This document shows positions 1 to 5,944 of a stretch of 6,083 bases of DNA, one piece after another. Origin of the DNA: an uncultured Chitinophagaceae bacterium (GTDB lineage: Bacteria; Bacteroidota; Bacteroidia; Chitinophagales; Chitinophagaceae). A program made the translations under genes and the position numbers. Under the pieces are notes generated by a model. The model ran no database searches and was not told where the DNA came from. It saw only the letters and a program-made list of their open reading frames with translations. The stretch is taken from NCBI GenBank assembly GCA_934502905.1, contig CAKSVK010000196.1, positions 1 through 6,083 on the forward strand, in the 5' to 3' direction. Within the stretch, counting starts at the first letter, position 1; each line of letters starts with the position of its first letter.

Positions 1-1
1 T

Positions 2-166
2 TACCGGGAAGACCTGCAGTGGAATCCGGGTCACGGCTGGTCTTTGCTGGGACTGCACCAGGCGCTTCAGCAACAGAAAAAATATGATGAGCTGGAGCGC
101 GTAAAGCAGCAATACGAGTTATCCTTTTCCGGTGCATCGATATTCCCGTCTGCTTCAGCTTATTAG
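2..166 (+). CDS. C-terminal end of a TPR-type (tetratricopeptide repeat) protein, partial
   Basis: The frame beginning at base 2 stays open to a TAG stop at 164-166 and gives 54 residues; the start lies left of the window. The first part reads YREDLQWNPGHGWSLLGLHQ, followed by a helix rich in Q, K and E (ALQQQKKYDELERVKQQYE). This is the terminal pattern of large Bacteroidota TPR proteins, in which an 'EDL..NP..GWSL.GL..AL' repeat is followed by a charged helix; the match is by recognition, without a database search. The last 14 residues (SFSGASIFPSASAY) resemble the short Pro/Ser/Tyr tails such proteins often carry, so this is probably the native end. The repeat copy at 122-223 starts exactly at the codon after Glu-Leu and covers the last 14 codons, so a C-terminus replaced by a repeat insertion is an alternative. 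The gene converges on the minus-strand GH16 gene. Its function cannot be judged from this fragment. Confidence 0.72.
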   Translation, partial: YREDLQWNPGHGWSLLGLHQALQQQKKYDELERVKQQYELSFSGASIFPSASAY

Positions 167-223
167 CCGCTGGAAACGGCGAAGAACATAATAAGGGCGG
201 ATTTGGAAACGCCGTGCAGCATA
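122..223 (+). repeat. 102-bp imperfect direct repeat, copy 1
   Basis: This copy aligns without gaps to 344-445, exactly 222 bp downstream, with 18 mismatches by hand count (84/102, about 82%). The most conserved blocks are GAAGAACATAATA and CGGATTTGGAAAC. Bases 122-166 are also the last codons of the TPR gene; the rest is non-coding. Two small hairpins can be drawn. One at 166-180 pairs GCCG with CGGC directly at the stop codon. The other is near 196-213 and pairs GGCG with CGCC around a loop of GATTTGGAAA. It may be the 3' end of a duplicated gene or a copy of a dispersed intergenic repeat. Confidence 0.8.
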
Positions 224-224
224 G

Positions 225-331
225 GTACCATTGATCGATCCAACCTGCATTAGAGCTGCACGTGAGGACACGTGCAGGGGCGACGGGTCACCCGGCTGCG
301 TGTCTTCACGCGACTTTCTAATTACTGGTAC
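225..331 (+). other. Hairpin-rich structured spacer between the two repeat copies
   Basis: No gene is visible here. Bases 256-264 and 269-277 form a perfect 9-bp inverted repeat (CTGCACGTG / CACGTGCAG) around the loop AGGA. It is followed by a 4-bp stem at 284-294 (CGGG/CCCG) and a 5-bp stem at 298-311 (GCGTG/CACGC, loop TCTT). In a plus-strand transcript an alternative 14-pair helix joins 261-274 to 297-310, with 11 Watson-Crick and 3 G-U pairs; it excludes the first and third hairpins. GTACCA at 225-230 and TGGTAC at 326-331 could close the whole element. There is no T-run, so it is not a standard intrinsic terminator. It may be a structured RNA or 3' UTR, a mobile-element remnant, or a processing signal; the sequence does not decide. 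Confidence 0.45.
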
Positions 332-343
332 AAGTCTGCATTG

Positions 344-445
344 TTCTTTTCCGGTGCATCGGAATTTCCATCTTCTTCAGCGTATCAACCGTTGTAAACG
401 GTGAAGAACATAATACGTCCGGATTTGGAAACACCGGACAGCATA
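344..445 (+). repeat. 102-bp imperfect direct repeat, copy 2
   Basis: This is the second copy of the 122-223 repeat and lies wholly in the intergenic region, 28 bp from the stop codon of the GH16 gene. In the frame matching the TPR tail it reads FFSGASEFPSSSAY and then continues QPL-stop, so the TAG stop of copy 1 is CAA here. Nothing upstream of 344 matches the TPR protein. It has its own hairpins: 388-402 with 6 pairs (ACCGTT/AACGGT, loop GTA), and TCCGG at 418-422 with CCGGA at 434-438. The outer pair of the first hairpin changes from G-C in copy 1 to A-T here, so pairing is kept. Confidence 0.8.
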
Positions 446-473
446 CAGGCAGGATACAGCATAAATAGCATAA

Positions 474-1259
474 TTACTTAAACCTGTAAAACCTTACCCA
501 GTCTATTTCCATTTCCACAGGCAGGTCAGCCGGATCAACCTGGCCTACCCAACTGCCTCCCAGTTGCATATCCAGCAACAGGTAGTGATCTCCGTCGGCA
601 TAGGGGAACTGTTCCTCCTTGTCGGTTTTTATCCTGGGATAAGCAAATGTCCTCCTGTCGTTTACATAAAACACCACACTGTCTTTATATTTTTCTACAG
701 CATAGGTATTGAATTCCCCGGGGTTGATAGGAGCCGTTCCGCCCTGCTTCGGATTGTCTTTGATATTGAGGGTGATGGTGTAGGTTGAGTGAACGGTCTG
801 GTATATGATGCTGTCATAGTTCAGGTGCTCCATAATGTCTATTTCACCGCCACCGGGATATTTTTTACCCTGTCCCAGCAACCAGAATGCCGGCCAGGCG
901 CCTGTGGCGTTACCCAGCTTCGCCCTGATTTCCAGCCGTCCCAAACCAAATCCTACTTTATCCATGGTTTGCACTCCCCCGGTCAGGAACCTGGATGTAT
1001 CATCAGCCACGGTGGTATTGTTGATGCCTCTTAGTATCAGCTTGCCGTCCCGCATGGCATAACAGCTGTCAAAATCACTCATATGCCGGTTCCAGTCTGA
1101 GCGTCCGCGGGGTATCTTTGACCAACGGGTTGTGTCAAAAGTTGCCTGGTCGAAGTTTTCCTCCCATGTGGGTACACGTGTCTGTATCTTCCTGGTGCCG
1201 GCACAGCCGCTAAGGATAATCGTTAACAATAAGGCGCCGGTGAGTTGTTTGACTATCAT
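474..1259 (-). CDS. GH16 family lipoprotein, laminarinase-type endo-beta-glucanase
   Basis: This is a 261-residue secreted glycoside hydrolase. Residues 1-19 are a lipoprotein signal with lipobox LSGC, making Cys19 the lipidated residue. No acidic surface-export signal follows the Cys, so its final side of the envelope is open. The body is one GH16 jelly-roll domain (about 32-260). TGGVQT at 93-98, WPAFW at 122-126 and the catalytic EIDIME at 139-144 are visible. E139 is the expected nucleophile, D141 the assisting residue and E144 the acid/base. The ExDxxE spacing with a beta-bulge is typical of the laminarinase-like branch, which cuts internal beta-1,3 or mixed beta-1,3/1,4-glucan bonds with retention; some relatives cut beta-galactans such as agar or carrageenan. 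The end GGSWVGQ...EIDWVRFYRFK is the usual GH16 terminus, so the gene is complete. It is the last gene of the minus-strand cluster, 28 nt after the EEP gene. No clear Shine-Dalgarno precedes the ATG. Family assignment is firm; the exact substrate is inferred. Confidence 0.93.
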   Translation of the reverse strand: MIVKQLTGALLLTIILSGCAGTRKIQTRVPTWEENFDQATFDTTRWSKIPRGRSDWNRHMSDFDSCYAMRDGKLILRGINNTTVADDTSRFLTGGVQTMDKVGFGLGRLEIRAKLGNATGAWPAFWLLGQGKKYPGGGEIDIMEHLNYDSIIYQTVHSTYTITLNIKDNPKQGGTAPINPGEFNTYAVEKYKDSVVFYVNDRRTFAYPRIKTDKEEQFPYADGDHYLLLDMQLGGSWVGQVDPADLPVEMEIDWVRFYRFK

Positions 1260-1287
1260 AATGAATTGTAATTAGATTTATAGGATC

Positions 1288-2097
1288 CTATTTAAGTCGC
1301 AGCGCTGCTATTACAGGCATATGATCGGAGACCTCTTTATTCTGTACTACCCTGTGTGATACTACCGTAAAGGATGCCTTTTTTTTAAAAGCGATGTAAT
1401 CAATAGCGCCGCTTTCTTTCTCTTCATCAAATGTATCCGGGCAATTGCTGCAGGTACGCACAAAATCCTGGTCAAGGGTGGTTATGACCTCGCTTTTTTC
1501 TTCTGCATTAAGATCGCCGGCTACAATAAAAGGTAAAGACATTTCATCCGCTAGGCGGTTGATCTCCTTTACCTGCAGCAGCCTGCTTGCCGGATTATAG
1601 GCCTCCAGGTGCGTACTGCCGAACCGGAAAGCGCTTCCGTCAGGTAAGGTAACCGTACTTGTTGCCAGTATCCGGGGTTCATCCTTCTGTGGATTATCTG
1701 AAGGAAGGGGATATGTCCGGGTATCGGATAGGGGATACCGTGATAATATGAGCAGGCCATACTGACCGCCGTCAAAATCCATGGCCCTGGCGAAATAGAA
1801 GGATGGATAACCGGCTTTTTGAGCCAGCAATGCCGCCTGGTTAATACCGCCCGAGCGACCGGTGTTTACATCTACTTCCTGCACGGCCACCACATCTGCC
1901 TGCTCCTTTTTAATGACCGCAGCAATGGCGTCCACGTCAATGACCCCGGGCTTGCCGGGTGGGTTGCAATGATGCACGTTGTAGGTCATTACCGTCAGGA
2001 TATCTTTGTCCTTACCCCTGGATGGTACGCTTTTATTGGAGCAGGAAAACAAAAAAGCAAAAACTGCCAGCAACCATATCCTATTCCTGTATTTCAT
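1288..2097 (-). CDS. Endonuclease/exonuclease/phosphatase (EEP) family lipoprotein
   Basis: This is a 269-residue predicted metal-dependent phosphoesterase. Residues 1-19 form a lipoprotein signal with lipobox LFSC (Cys19), which places it in the envelope and makes a role in DNA repair unlikely. The EEP fold spans about 33-268, and its signature residues are present in order: Asn40 in TYNVHH, Glu74 in VQEVD, His163 in STHLEA, Asp195 and Asn197 in AGDLNAEE, Asp233 in AIDYI, and Asp258-His259 in SDHMPV. These are the metal-binding and catalytic positions of the DNase I/sphingomyelinase/inositol phosphatase superfamily, so the enzyme should be active. The family cleaves phosphodiester or phosphomonoester bonds in nucleic acids, phospholipids or phosphorylated sugars; the substrate cannot be read from the sequence. 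It is the middle gene of a cluster with two glycoside hydrolases (29 nt after the GH123-like gene, 28 nt before GH16), which suggests a glycan or lipid substrate. A 12-bp palindrome (1280-1291) overlaps its stop codon. Confidence 0.9.
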   Translation of the reverse strand: MKYRNRIWLLAVFAFLFSCSNKSVPSRGKDKDILTVMTYNVHHCNPPGKPGVIDVDAIAAVIKKEQADVVAVQEVDVNTGRSGGINQAALLAQKAGYPSFYFARAMDFDGGQYGLLILSRYPLSDTRTYPLPSDNPQKDEPRILATSTVTLPDGSAFRFGSTHLEAYNPASRLLQVKEINRLADEMSLPFIVAGDLNAEEKSEVITTLDQDFVRTCSNCPDTFDEEKESGAIDYIAFKKKASFTVVSHRVVQNKEVSDHMPVIAALRLK

Positions 2098-2126
2098 ATG
2101 CGATCAATATTTAGTCAGGTACAATA

Positions 2127-3863
2127 TTATTCGTTTAGCAGGGGCTTTGCGAGGTCTACCATTTGCTGAGCAGATGCCTTTGCCAGTTGCTCTATCTTGA
2201 ATGCTTTCAGCGCTTCTTCCAGTTTGTTGAGCTTTGCAGTTTCATTATTCTTTGCATACTCGCTGCGCAGCAGGTTTATCTTCTCAAAATCCTGCACACC
2301 CTCGATCAGTTTCTCAAAACGGATAGATGTCAGCGGGCCGGGATATACCTGATAGGTATCGCCGGCGGGCCAAGCTGTGAAGCGTGTATCCTTCAGGGGA
2401 TCGGCTGTCCAGCTGTTATATGCCCAGCGGAGAAATCCGTCCATCCCGGTAGCCGCTGTGTACCATCCTGCCCATACGGATTCATCCGGGGGGGAAAAAG
2501 AGAACATATTGGGGTATTTTTCTGTGCAGCAGGTGTACCAGGTGCTGGCTTTTCCTGATTGTTTCCGGACCTGTAGCACACTGTCGGGAAATACCCAGCG
2601 GGAGGCTACACAATAATCGAAAATGTCATTTTCTATCTCCGGGTGATAATCTCCTGCGAGGGATATCTTCCAGCCGGGATCGATGGTTTTCAGTAATTCA
2701 ATAACCGATACCATTGCCTCCATAGGGCGTTCGTCCATTGCAATGGTAGCGATGTCAAACCAGCCTTTTTTCTTTAAGTGAACTGTAAAATCCACCAGCA
2801 TGGTACGCCAGAAATCGTTGTATCCCGGTGTGCCTATGGCACCGGTAAATACGGTATCCCTGCCCAATGCTTCGTCATAATACTGAAATGCTATTTTCCA
2901 TGGAACCATGCTGTAGCAGTTGATTCTTTCGGTGATGCCGCAGCTCATTACAAAGGAGATGTATTTGTCAAACAGCGTATAGTCAAAGGCCCAGTTGCCG
3001 TCCCGTTTTTTTGTCCATTGTATCAGGCTGGGATAATCATCATAGGTCTGGTGCCCCCAGGGCTCATTCACAATACCTGCAGTAATGGTTTTTTGTCCGG
3101 CATCGGCCAGCATGGTATAATATTCCCGCATCAGGTTAAAATGTTTATTGCTCCACAACGGAACATTATGCACCCGCGCCACGGCTGCCGGATGCTGCCA
3201 GTAATCCAGGCGGAATTTCCAGTCTTTAGGTGCAGGCAAGGTCTTTTCTATAACGGTTAATGATACCTGCAGTTCATATTTTTTACCTGCATTTACGGTC
3301 ACGGTGCCTTTATAATTTCCCGCTTTTGCGTTTGCCGGTACTTTAATGCTCAGCCATACCGGCTGTGTATTGTTTTTGGCAATATTCACCGATGTAATGC
3401 CTGTGTTGATCAGGTCGGCTACCATTGATGAATCGAAATCTTCGGGTTTCCGGTAACCGCAGCCATCCCGGAACTCATCTGTCATCACATATGCTACAAA
3501 GCCTGTCCGGATATGATCGCGGCTGATAACATTCCCATGTTCATCTTTCAGGTCGCCTGTTGTAACAGATACATTATGGATGCCTGTTTTAGTATATGCT
3601 ACGATCTGGGTATGCACTTTTTCGTTTTTCCATGCTTTCACCCGCCAGGTACTGGTGGGGGTGATCTCCGGCGGAAGCTGTTGCGGGTAACGCACGCTGC
3701 CTGAGGCAAAGCTTACTACCGTGCCTGCTGCCATTTTGTTCCAACGGACATTTTGCTCTGCGGCGCTCAGCCTGGGAGGTTTTTGTAATGCCAGGCTTAC
3801 ATCCTGCTGTGAGAAAGCGCTGAAAACTGATAAAACAAAAACAAGAGATAGATAATGCTTCAT
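2127..3863 (-). CDS. Secreted GH123-like / DUF4091 glycoside hydrolase
   Basis: This is a complete 578-residue exported protein. Residues 1-18 are a Sec signal peptide, likely cut near AFS-Q, with no lipobox Cys. Residues about 25-206 are a beta-rich N-terminal domain ending in an Ig-like strand pattern (VWLSIKVPANAKAGNYKGTV). Residues about 212-540 look like a TIM-barrel catalytic domain, ending in a DUF4091-type segment (MDGFLRWAYNSW at 474-485, then a VYPGP motif and RFEKLIEGVQDFE). Asp377-Glu378 in IAMDERP sits where GH123 beta-N-acetylgalactosaminidases have their Asp-Glu pair, in which Asp steadies the substrate acetamido group and Glu is the acid/base. Retention of that pair argues for an active, hexosaminidase-like enzyme, though most DUF4091 proteins are uncharacterised and the GalNAc specificity is inferred. 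It is the first gene of the minus-strand cluster and faces the divergent sigma factor gene. The ATG at 3861-3863 gives the signal peptide directly and has no clear Shine-Dalgarno. Confidence 0.88.
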   Translation of the reverse strand: MKHYLSLVFVLSVFSAFSQQDVSLALQKPPRLSAAEQNVRWNKMAAGTVVSFASGSVRYPQQLPPEITPTSTWRVKAWKNEKVHTQIVAYTKTGIHNVSVTTGDLKDEHGNVISRDHIRTGFVAYVMTDEFRDGCGYRKPEDFDSSMVADLINTGITSVNIAKNNTQPVWLSIKVPANAKAGNYKGTVTVNAGKKYELQVSLTVIEKTLPAPKDWKFRLDYWQHPAAVARVHNVPLWSNKHFNLMREYYTMLADAGQKTITAGIVNEPWGHQTYDDYPSLIQWTKKRDGNWAFDYTLFDKYISFVMSCGITERINCYSMVPWKIAFQYYDEALGRDTVFTGAIGTPGYNDFWRTMLVDFTVHLKKKGWFDIATIAMDERPMEAMVSVIELLKTIDPGWKISLAGDYHPEIENDIFDYCVASRWVFPDSVLQVRKQSGKASTWYTCCTEKYPNMFSFSPPDESVWAGWYTAATGMDGFLRWAYNSWTADPLKDTRFTAWPAGDTYQVYPGPLTSIRFEKLIEGVQDFEKINLLRSEYAKNNETAKLNKLEEALKAFKIEQLAKASAQQMVDLAKPLLNE

Positions 3864-4198
3864 TTTGGGGGTGTTTAAGATTTGTGTTGATGCTGACCCG
3901 TTTATTGTTCAGATAAATTATTAATCATGAAAAACAATATTGTAAGGAATACGGATTCTTCCAACAATATTATTTCACTTGTATGATGTTGTCTCGCAAT
4001 TTCGGCTTTTTTCACTATTTGTTACCATTATAACCGGGGAATAAACAGCGAAAAATGATAAGAAACATGTTGTTGTAAATATCAATCGTTTGCGTTCATG
4101 GCAGGCTGTTATATATTTATATTCGTTTCCATAGTTTCATAAAAAGATAAACTGCTTTGTTATCTTAAGTTGAGCATAAATTACTAATTTGCTGAGGC
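3864..4198. promoter_or_regulatory. Divergent intergenic region between the enzyme cluster and the sigma factor gene
   Basis: These 335 AT-rich bases separate two divergent start codons and must carry both promoters. No open frame with a credible start is visible. Exact Bacteroidota promoters (TTTG, 19-21 nt, TAnnTTTG) were not found. The nearest matches are TATATTCG at 4118-4125 on the plus strand (one mismatch, TTTG at 4089-4092 but 25 nt away) and TAATATTG on the minus strand (3965-3972, one mismatch, TTG 24 nt upstream). Both spacings are too long to call with confidence. A pair of AACAATATT repeats lies at 3933-3971. Confidence 0.6.
3933..3971. repeat. Pair of 9-bp direct repeats AACAATATT spaced 30 bp
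   Basis: AACAATATT occurs at 3933-3941 and again at 3963-3971, a start-to-start distance of 30 bp or about three helical turns. The first copy extends into the palindrome CAATATTG. Both lie 70-108 bp upstream of the GH123-like start codon. This is the arrangement of two regulator sites on one face of the DNA, but in AT-rich sequence it may be chance. Confidence 0.35.
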
Positions 4199-4762
4199 AT
4201 GCCAAACGAATTGCAGATACAGTACTGGATAGAGCGGGTAGCGTTATTTAATGATGAAGCTGCTTATGAGAATATGTATTTTCATTATAGTGACGCTTTA
4301 CTGGACCTTGCTGTTTGTTTTGTAAAAGAGGAAGCTGTTGCGGAGGAGATCGTATCGGATGCCTTCGTGAACCTGTGGCGTAACCGTAACCGGCTACCCG
4401 AAATAGATAACTTGAAAGTGTATCTCTATGTTTCCGTAAAAAATCTTTGTATCAGGCATCTTACCCGGAACAGGCAGGTGGCGGACCTGGATTTAAATGA
4501 CCTGCACCTGGAAACAGTGGCGGCTACGACGCAAAGCCCTGAAGACCTGATGGTATCCAAGGAGGTGTTGAACCATATGCACAGGGCAGTTGAAAGCTTA
4601 CCTCCCAAATGCAGGCTTATATTCAAGCTGGTGCGGGAAGACGGTCTGAAATATAAAGAGATTGCCAGCATACTGAATATTTCCGTCAAAACCATTGATG
4701 CACAGATGGCTATTGCTGCAAAAAAGATCACCCGGTCTTTATCATTTCTGCTAAAAAAATAA
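4199..4762 (+). CDS. ECF-type RNA polymerase sigma-70 factor, Bacteroidota expansion family
   Basis: This 187-residue sigma factor is of normal length for the family. Sigma region 2 (about 13-85) contains the EEIVSDAFVNLWRNR helix at 49-63, which contacts core polymerase and the -10 element. Region 4 (about 130-180) contains LPPKCRLIFKLVREDGLKYKEIA and the helix-turn-helix ILNISVKTIDAQMAIAAKKI, which reads the -35 element. The short acidic linker between them (about 94-120) shows it is a minimal ECF factor. An in-frame TGA at 4193-4195, just before the ATG, fixes 4199 as the first possible ATG start; the nearby purines are too close to serve as a good Shine-Dalgarno. The FecR-type gene follows after 66 nt on the same strand, the usual sigma/anti-sigma pair that couples a SusC/TonB-dependent transporter to transcription of a glycan-uptake locus. 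Its targets are not shown here; the neighbouring enzymes and a transporter downstream of the window are the natural candidates. Confidence 0.93.
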   Translation: MPNELQIQYWIERVALFNDEAAYENMYFHYSDALLDLAVCFVKEEAVAEEIVSDAFVNLWRNRNRLPEIDNLKVYLYVSVKNLCIRHLTRNRQVADLDLNDLHLETVAATTQSPEDLMVSKEVLNHMHRAVESLPPKCRLIFKLVREDGLKYKEIASILNISVKTIDAQMAIAAKKITRSLSFLLKK

Positions 4763-4818
4763 TTTCATTTTCTTTTAGGGGATTTTTTCTGATAACGGAT
4801 CCTTAGGTATGTATATCT

Positions 4819-4823
4819 GGAGG
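4819..4823 (+). promoter_or_regulatory. Strong Shine-Dalgarno sequence of the FecR-type gene
   Basis: GGAGG lies 5 nt before the ATG at 4829. It supports that start and stands out because the other genes here, as is common in Bacteroidota, lack a clear Shine-Dalgarno. It may secure translation of the anti-sigma factor relative to the sigma factor. Confidence 0.6.
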
Positions 4824-4828
4824 ATCGT

Positions 4829-5944
4829 ATGACAAATAACCATATCTGGCATTTAATTTCAAGAAAACTCTCGGGAGAGGCCACGCTGGAAGAGTTGCGT
4901 GAGCTGGAGCAATTGCTGAATGATGATCCTGAAACAGCCTATCAAATAGAATTATATACCAGCTTTTTTGAGCATCCCGTTCGCAGTCAGCGCAGCCATG
5001 ACCAGAAAGCTGCTTCCTGGAATAACCTGCAATCCCGGTTAACAAAAGAATTCCCGGAAGAATTTGGGAACACATATGCAGACAAGCCCCGGCACCGTAT
5101 AACGCCGTTATTCAAAAAATGGATGGGTATAGCTGCAGGTATCCTGGTGATCGCTACGGTTACCTTATTTATGCTGTTACCCCGTGATCCAAAACAGGAC
5201 CAGCCGTTGTCTGAACGCCTGAAAAACACCAATGAAATGAATACGATGCCCGGTACCAGGTCAAAAACGGTGCTGCCGGACGGAACAGTTGTATGGCTGA
5301 ACAGCGACAGCCGTATAACGTACAATGCCAATTTTGGTGAAACCAAAAGAGAAGTGATCTTAACCGGTGAAGCTTTTTTTGATGTGGCCCATAATGAGCA
5401 GGTGCCAATGGTAGTGCATGCCAAAAATGTGAATATATGGGTAAAGGGAACTGCGTTTAATGTAAGGAGTTACCCGGAAAGCAACCGGGTAGAGACTTCC
5501 CTAATCCGTGGATTGGTAGAGCTGACAACCAATACCGATCCGGAAAGAAAGATCATGCTGAAGCCCAACGAAAAGATCGTGTTTGATATGCCCGGTCCCG
5601 TCATAACCAGCGATACTATTCCGGATAACACCAACACGGACCCCGTTACCTACAAACCAAACCTGTACCATATCAAGCAACTGGATGGCAGCCGTTATAA
5701 TATCATTCCTGAAATTTCATGGACACAAAACGAGCTTGTTTTTGACAACGAAGCTTTTACCGATGTGATCAGCAAAATGGAAAAATGGTATAACGTAGAA
5801 ATAATCCTGGAAAATAAAGAGCTGGCGAACAAGAACTTTTCAGGCGCATTTAAAAAAGAAGATATCACGACTGCGCTGCAGGGGCTGCAATTCACCAATA
5901 GCTTTCAATTTGAAATAAAAGGAAATACCGTATTTATTAAATAA
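4829..5944 (+). CDS. FecR-family anti-sigma factor with DUF4974 C-terminal domain
   Basis: This 371-residue inner-membrane regulator has the standard three-part layout. Residues 1-95 are a cytoplasmic, helical N-terminus (SRKLSGEATLEELRELEQLL) expected to bind the sigma factor. Residues about 98-117 (WMGIAAGILVIATVTLFMLL) are the single transmembrane segment. Residues about 140-235 are the periplasmic FecR domain, with PGTRSKTVLPDGTVVWLNSD, the GEAFFDVAH motif at 180-188 and VKGTAFNVRSY at 205-215. Residues about 300-370 are DUF4974 (LVFDNEAFTDVISKMEKWYN at 303-322, then NFSGAFKKEDITTALQGLQF), which resembles the secretin/TonB N-terminal fold and should contact the signalling domain of a TonB-dependent transporter. 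It is cotranscribed with the sigma gene upstream (66-nt gap). When the transporter binds its ligand, the FecR protein is expected to release or activate the sigma factor. The gene is complete. A SusC-like gene normally follows but is not within the window. Confidence 0.94.
   Translation: MTNNHIWHLISRKLSGEATLEELRELEQLLNDDPETAYQIELYTSFFEHPVRSQRSHDQKAASWNNLQSRLTKEFPEEFGNTYADKPRHRITPLFKKWMGIAAGILVIATVTLFMLLPRDPKQDQPLSERLKNTNEMNTMPGTRSKTVLPDGTVVWLNSDSRITYNANFGETKREVILTGEAFFDVAHNEQVPMVVHAKNVNIWVKGTAFNVRSYPESNRVETSLIRGLVELTTNTDPERKIMLKPNEKIVFDMPGPVITSDTIPDNTNTDPVTYKPNLYHIKQLDGSRYNIIPEISWTQNELVFDNEAFTDVISKMEKWYNVEIILENKELANKNFSGAFKKEDITTALQGLQFTNSFQFEIKGNTVFIK

Noticed and set aside
266..397. Open frame running from the hairpin spacer into repeat copy 2 (ends SSSAYQPL)
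   Set aside because: It has no ATG, reads through the hairpins with Arg-rich non-repeat sequence, and only its tail resembles the TPR protein end; it is better read as part of a decayed duplicate.
122..445. CRISPR array or insertion sequence
   Set aside because: There are only two diverged 102-bp copies, no short regular repeats with spacers, no transposase, and no terminal inverted repeats with target duplication.
1280..1291. Perfect 12-bp palindrome ATAGGATCCTAT at the end of the EEP gene
   Set aside because: It has no loop and no T-run and lies inside a closely spaced gene cluster; a short palindrome of this size can easily occur by chance.
2778..3260. A 160-codon plus-strand open frame inside the GH123-like gene
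   Set aside because: It is antisense to a complete, recognisable enzyme, has no family features and is Cys/His/Ile-rich as expected of a shadow frame.
4118..4125. TATATTCG as a -7 promoter element of the sigma factor gene
   Set aside because: It has one mismatch to TAnnTTTG, and the only TTTG upstream is 25 nt away, outside the usual 19-21 nt spacing.
4987..5424. A 145-codon minus-strand open frame inside the FecR-type gene
   Set aside because: It lies opposite well-conserved FecR motifs and shows no domain or signal of its own.
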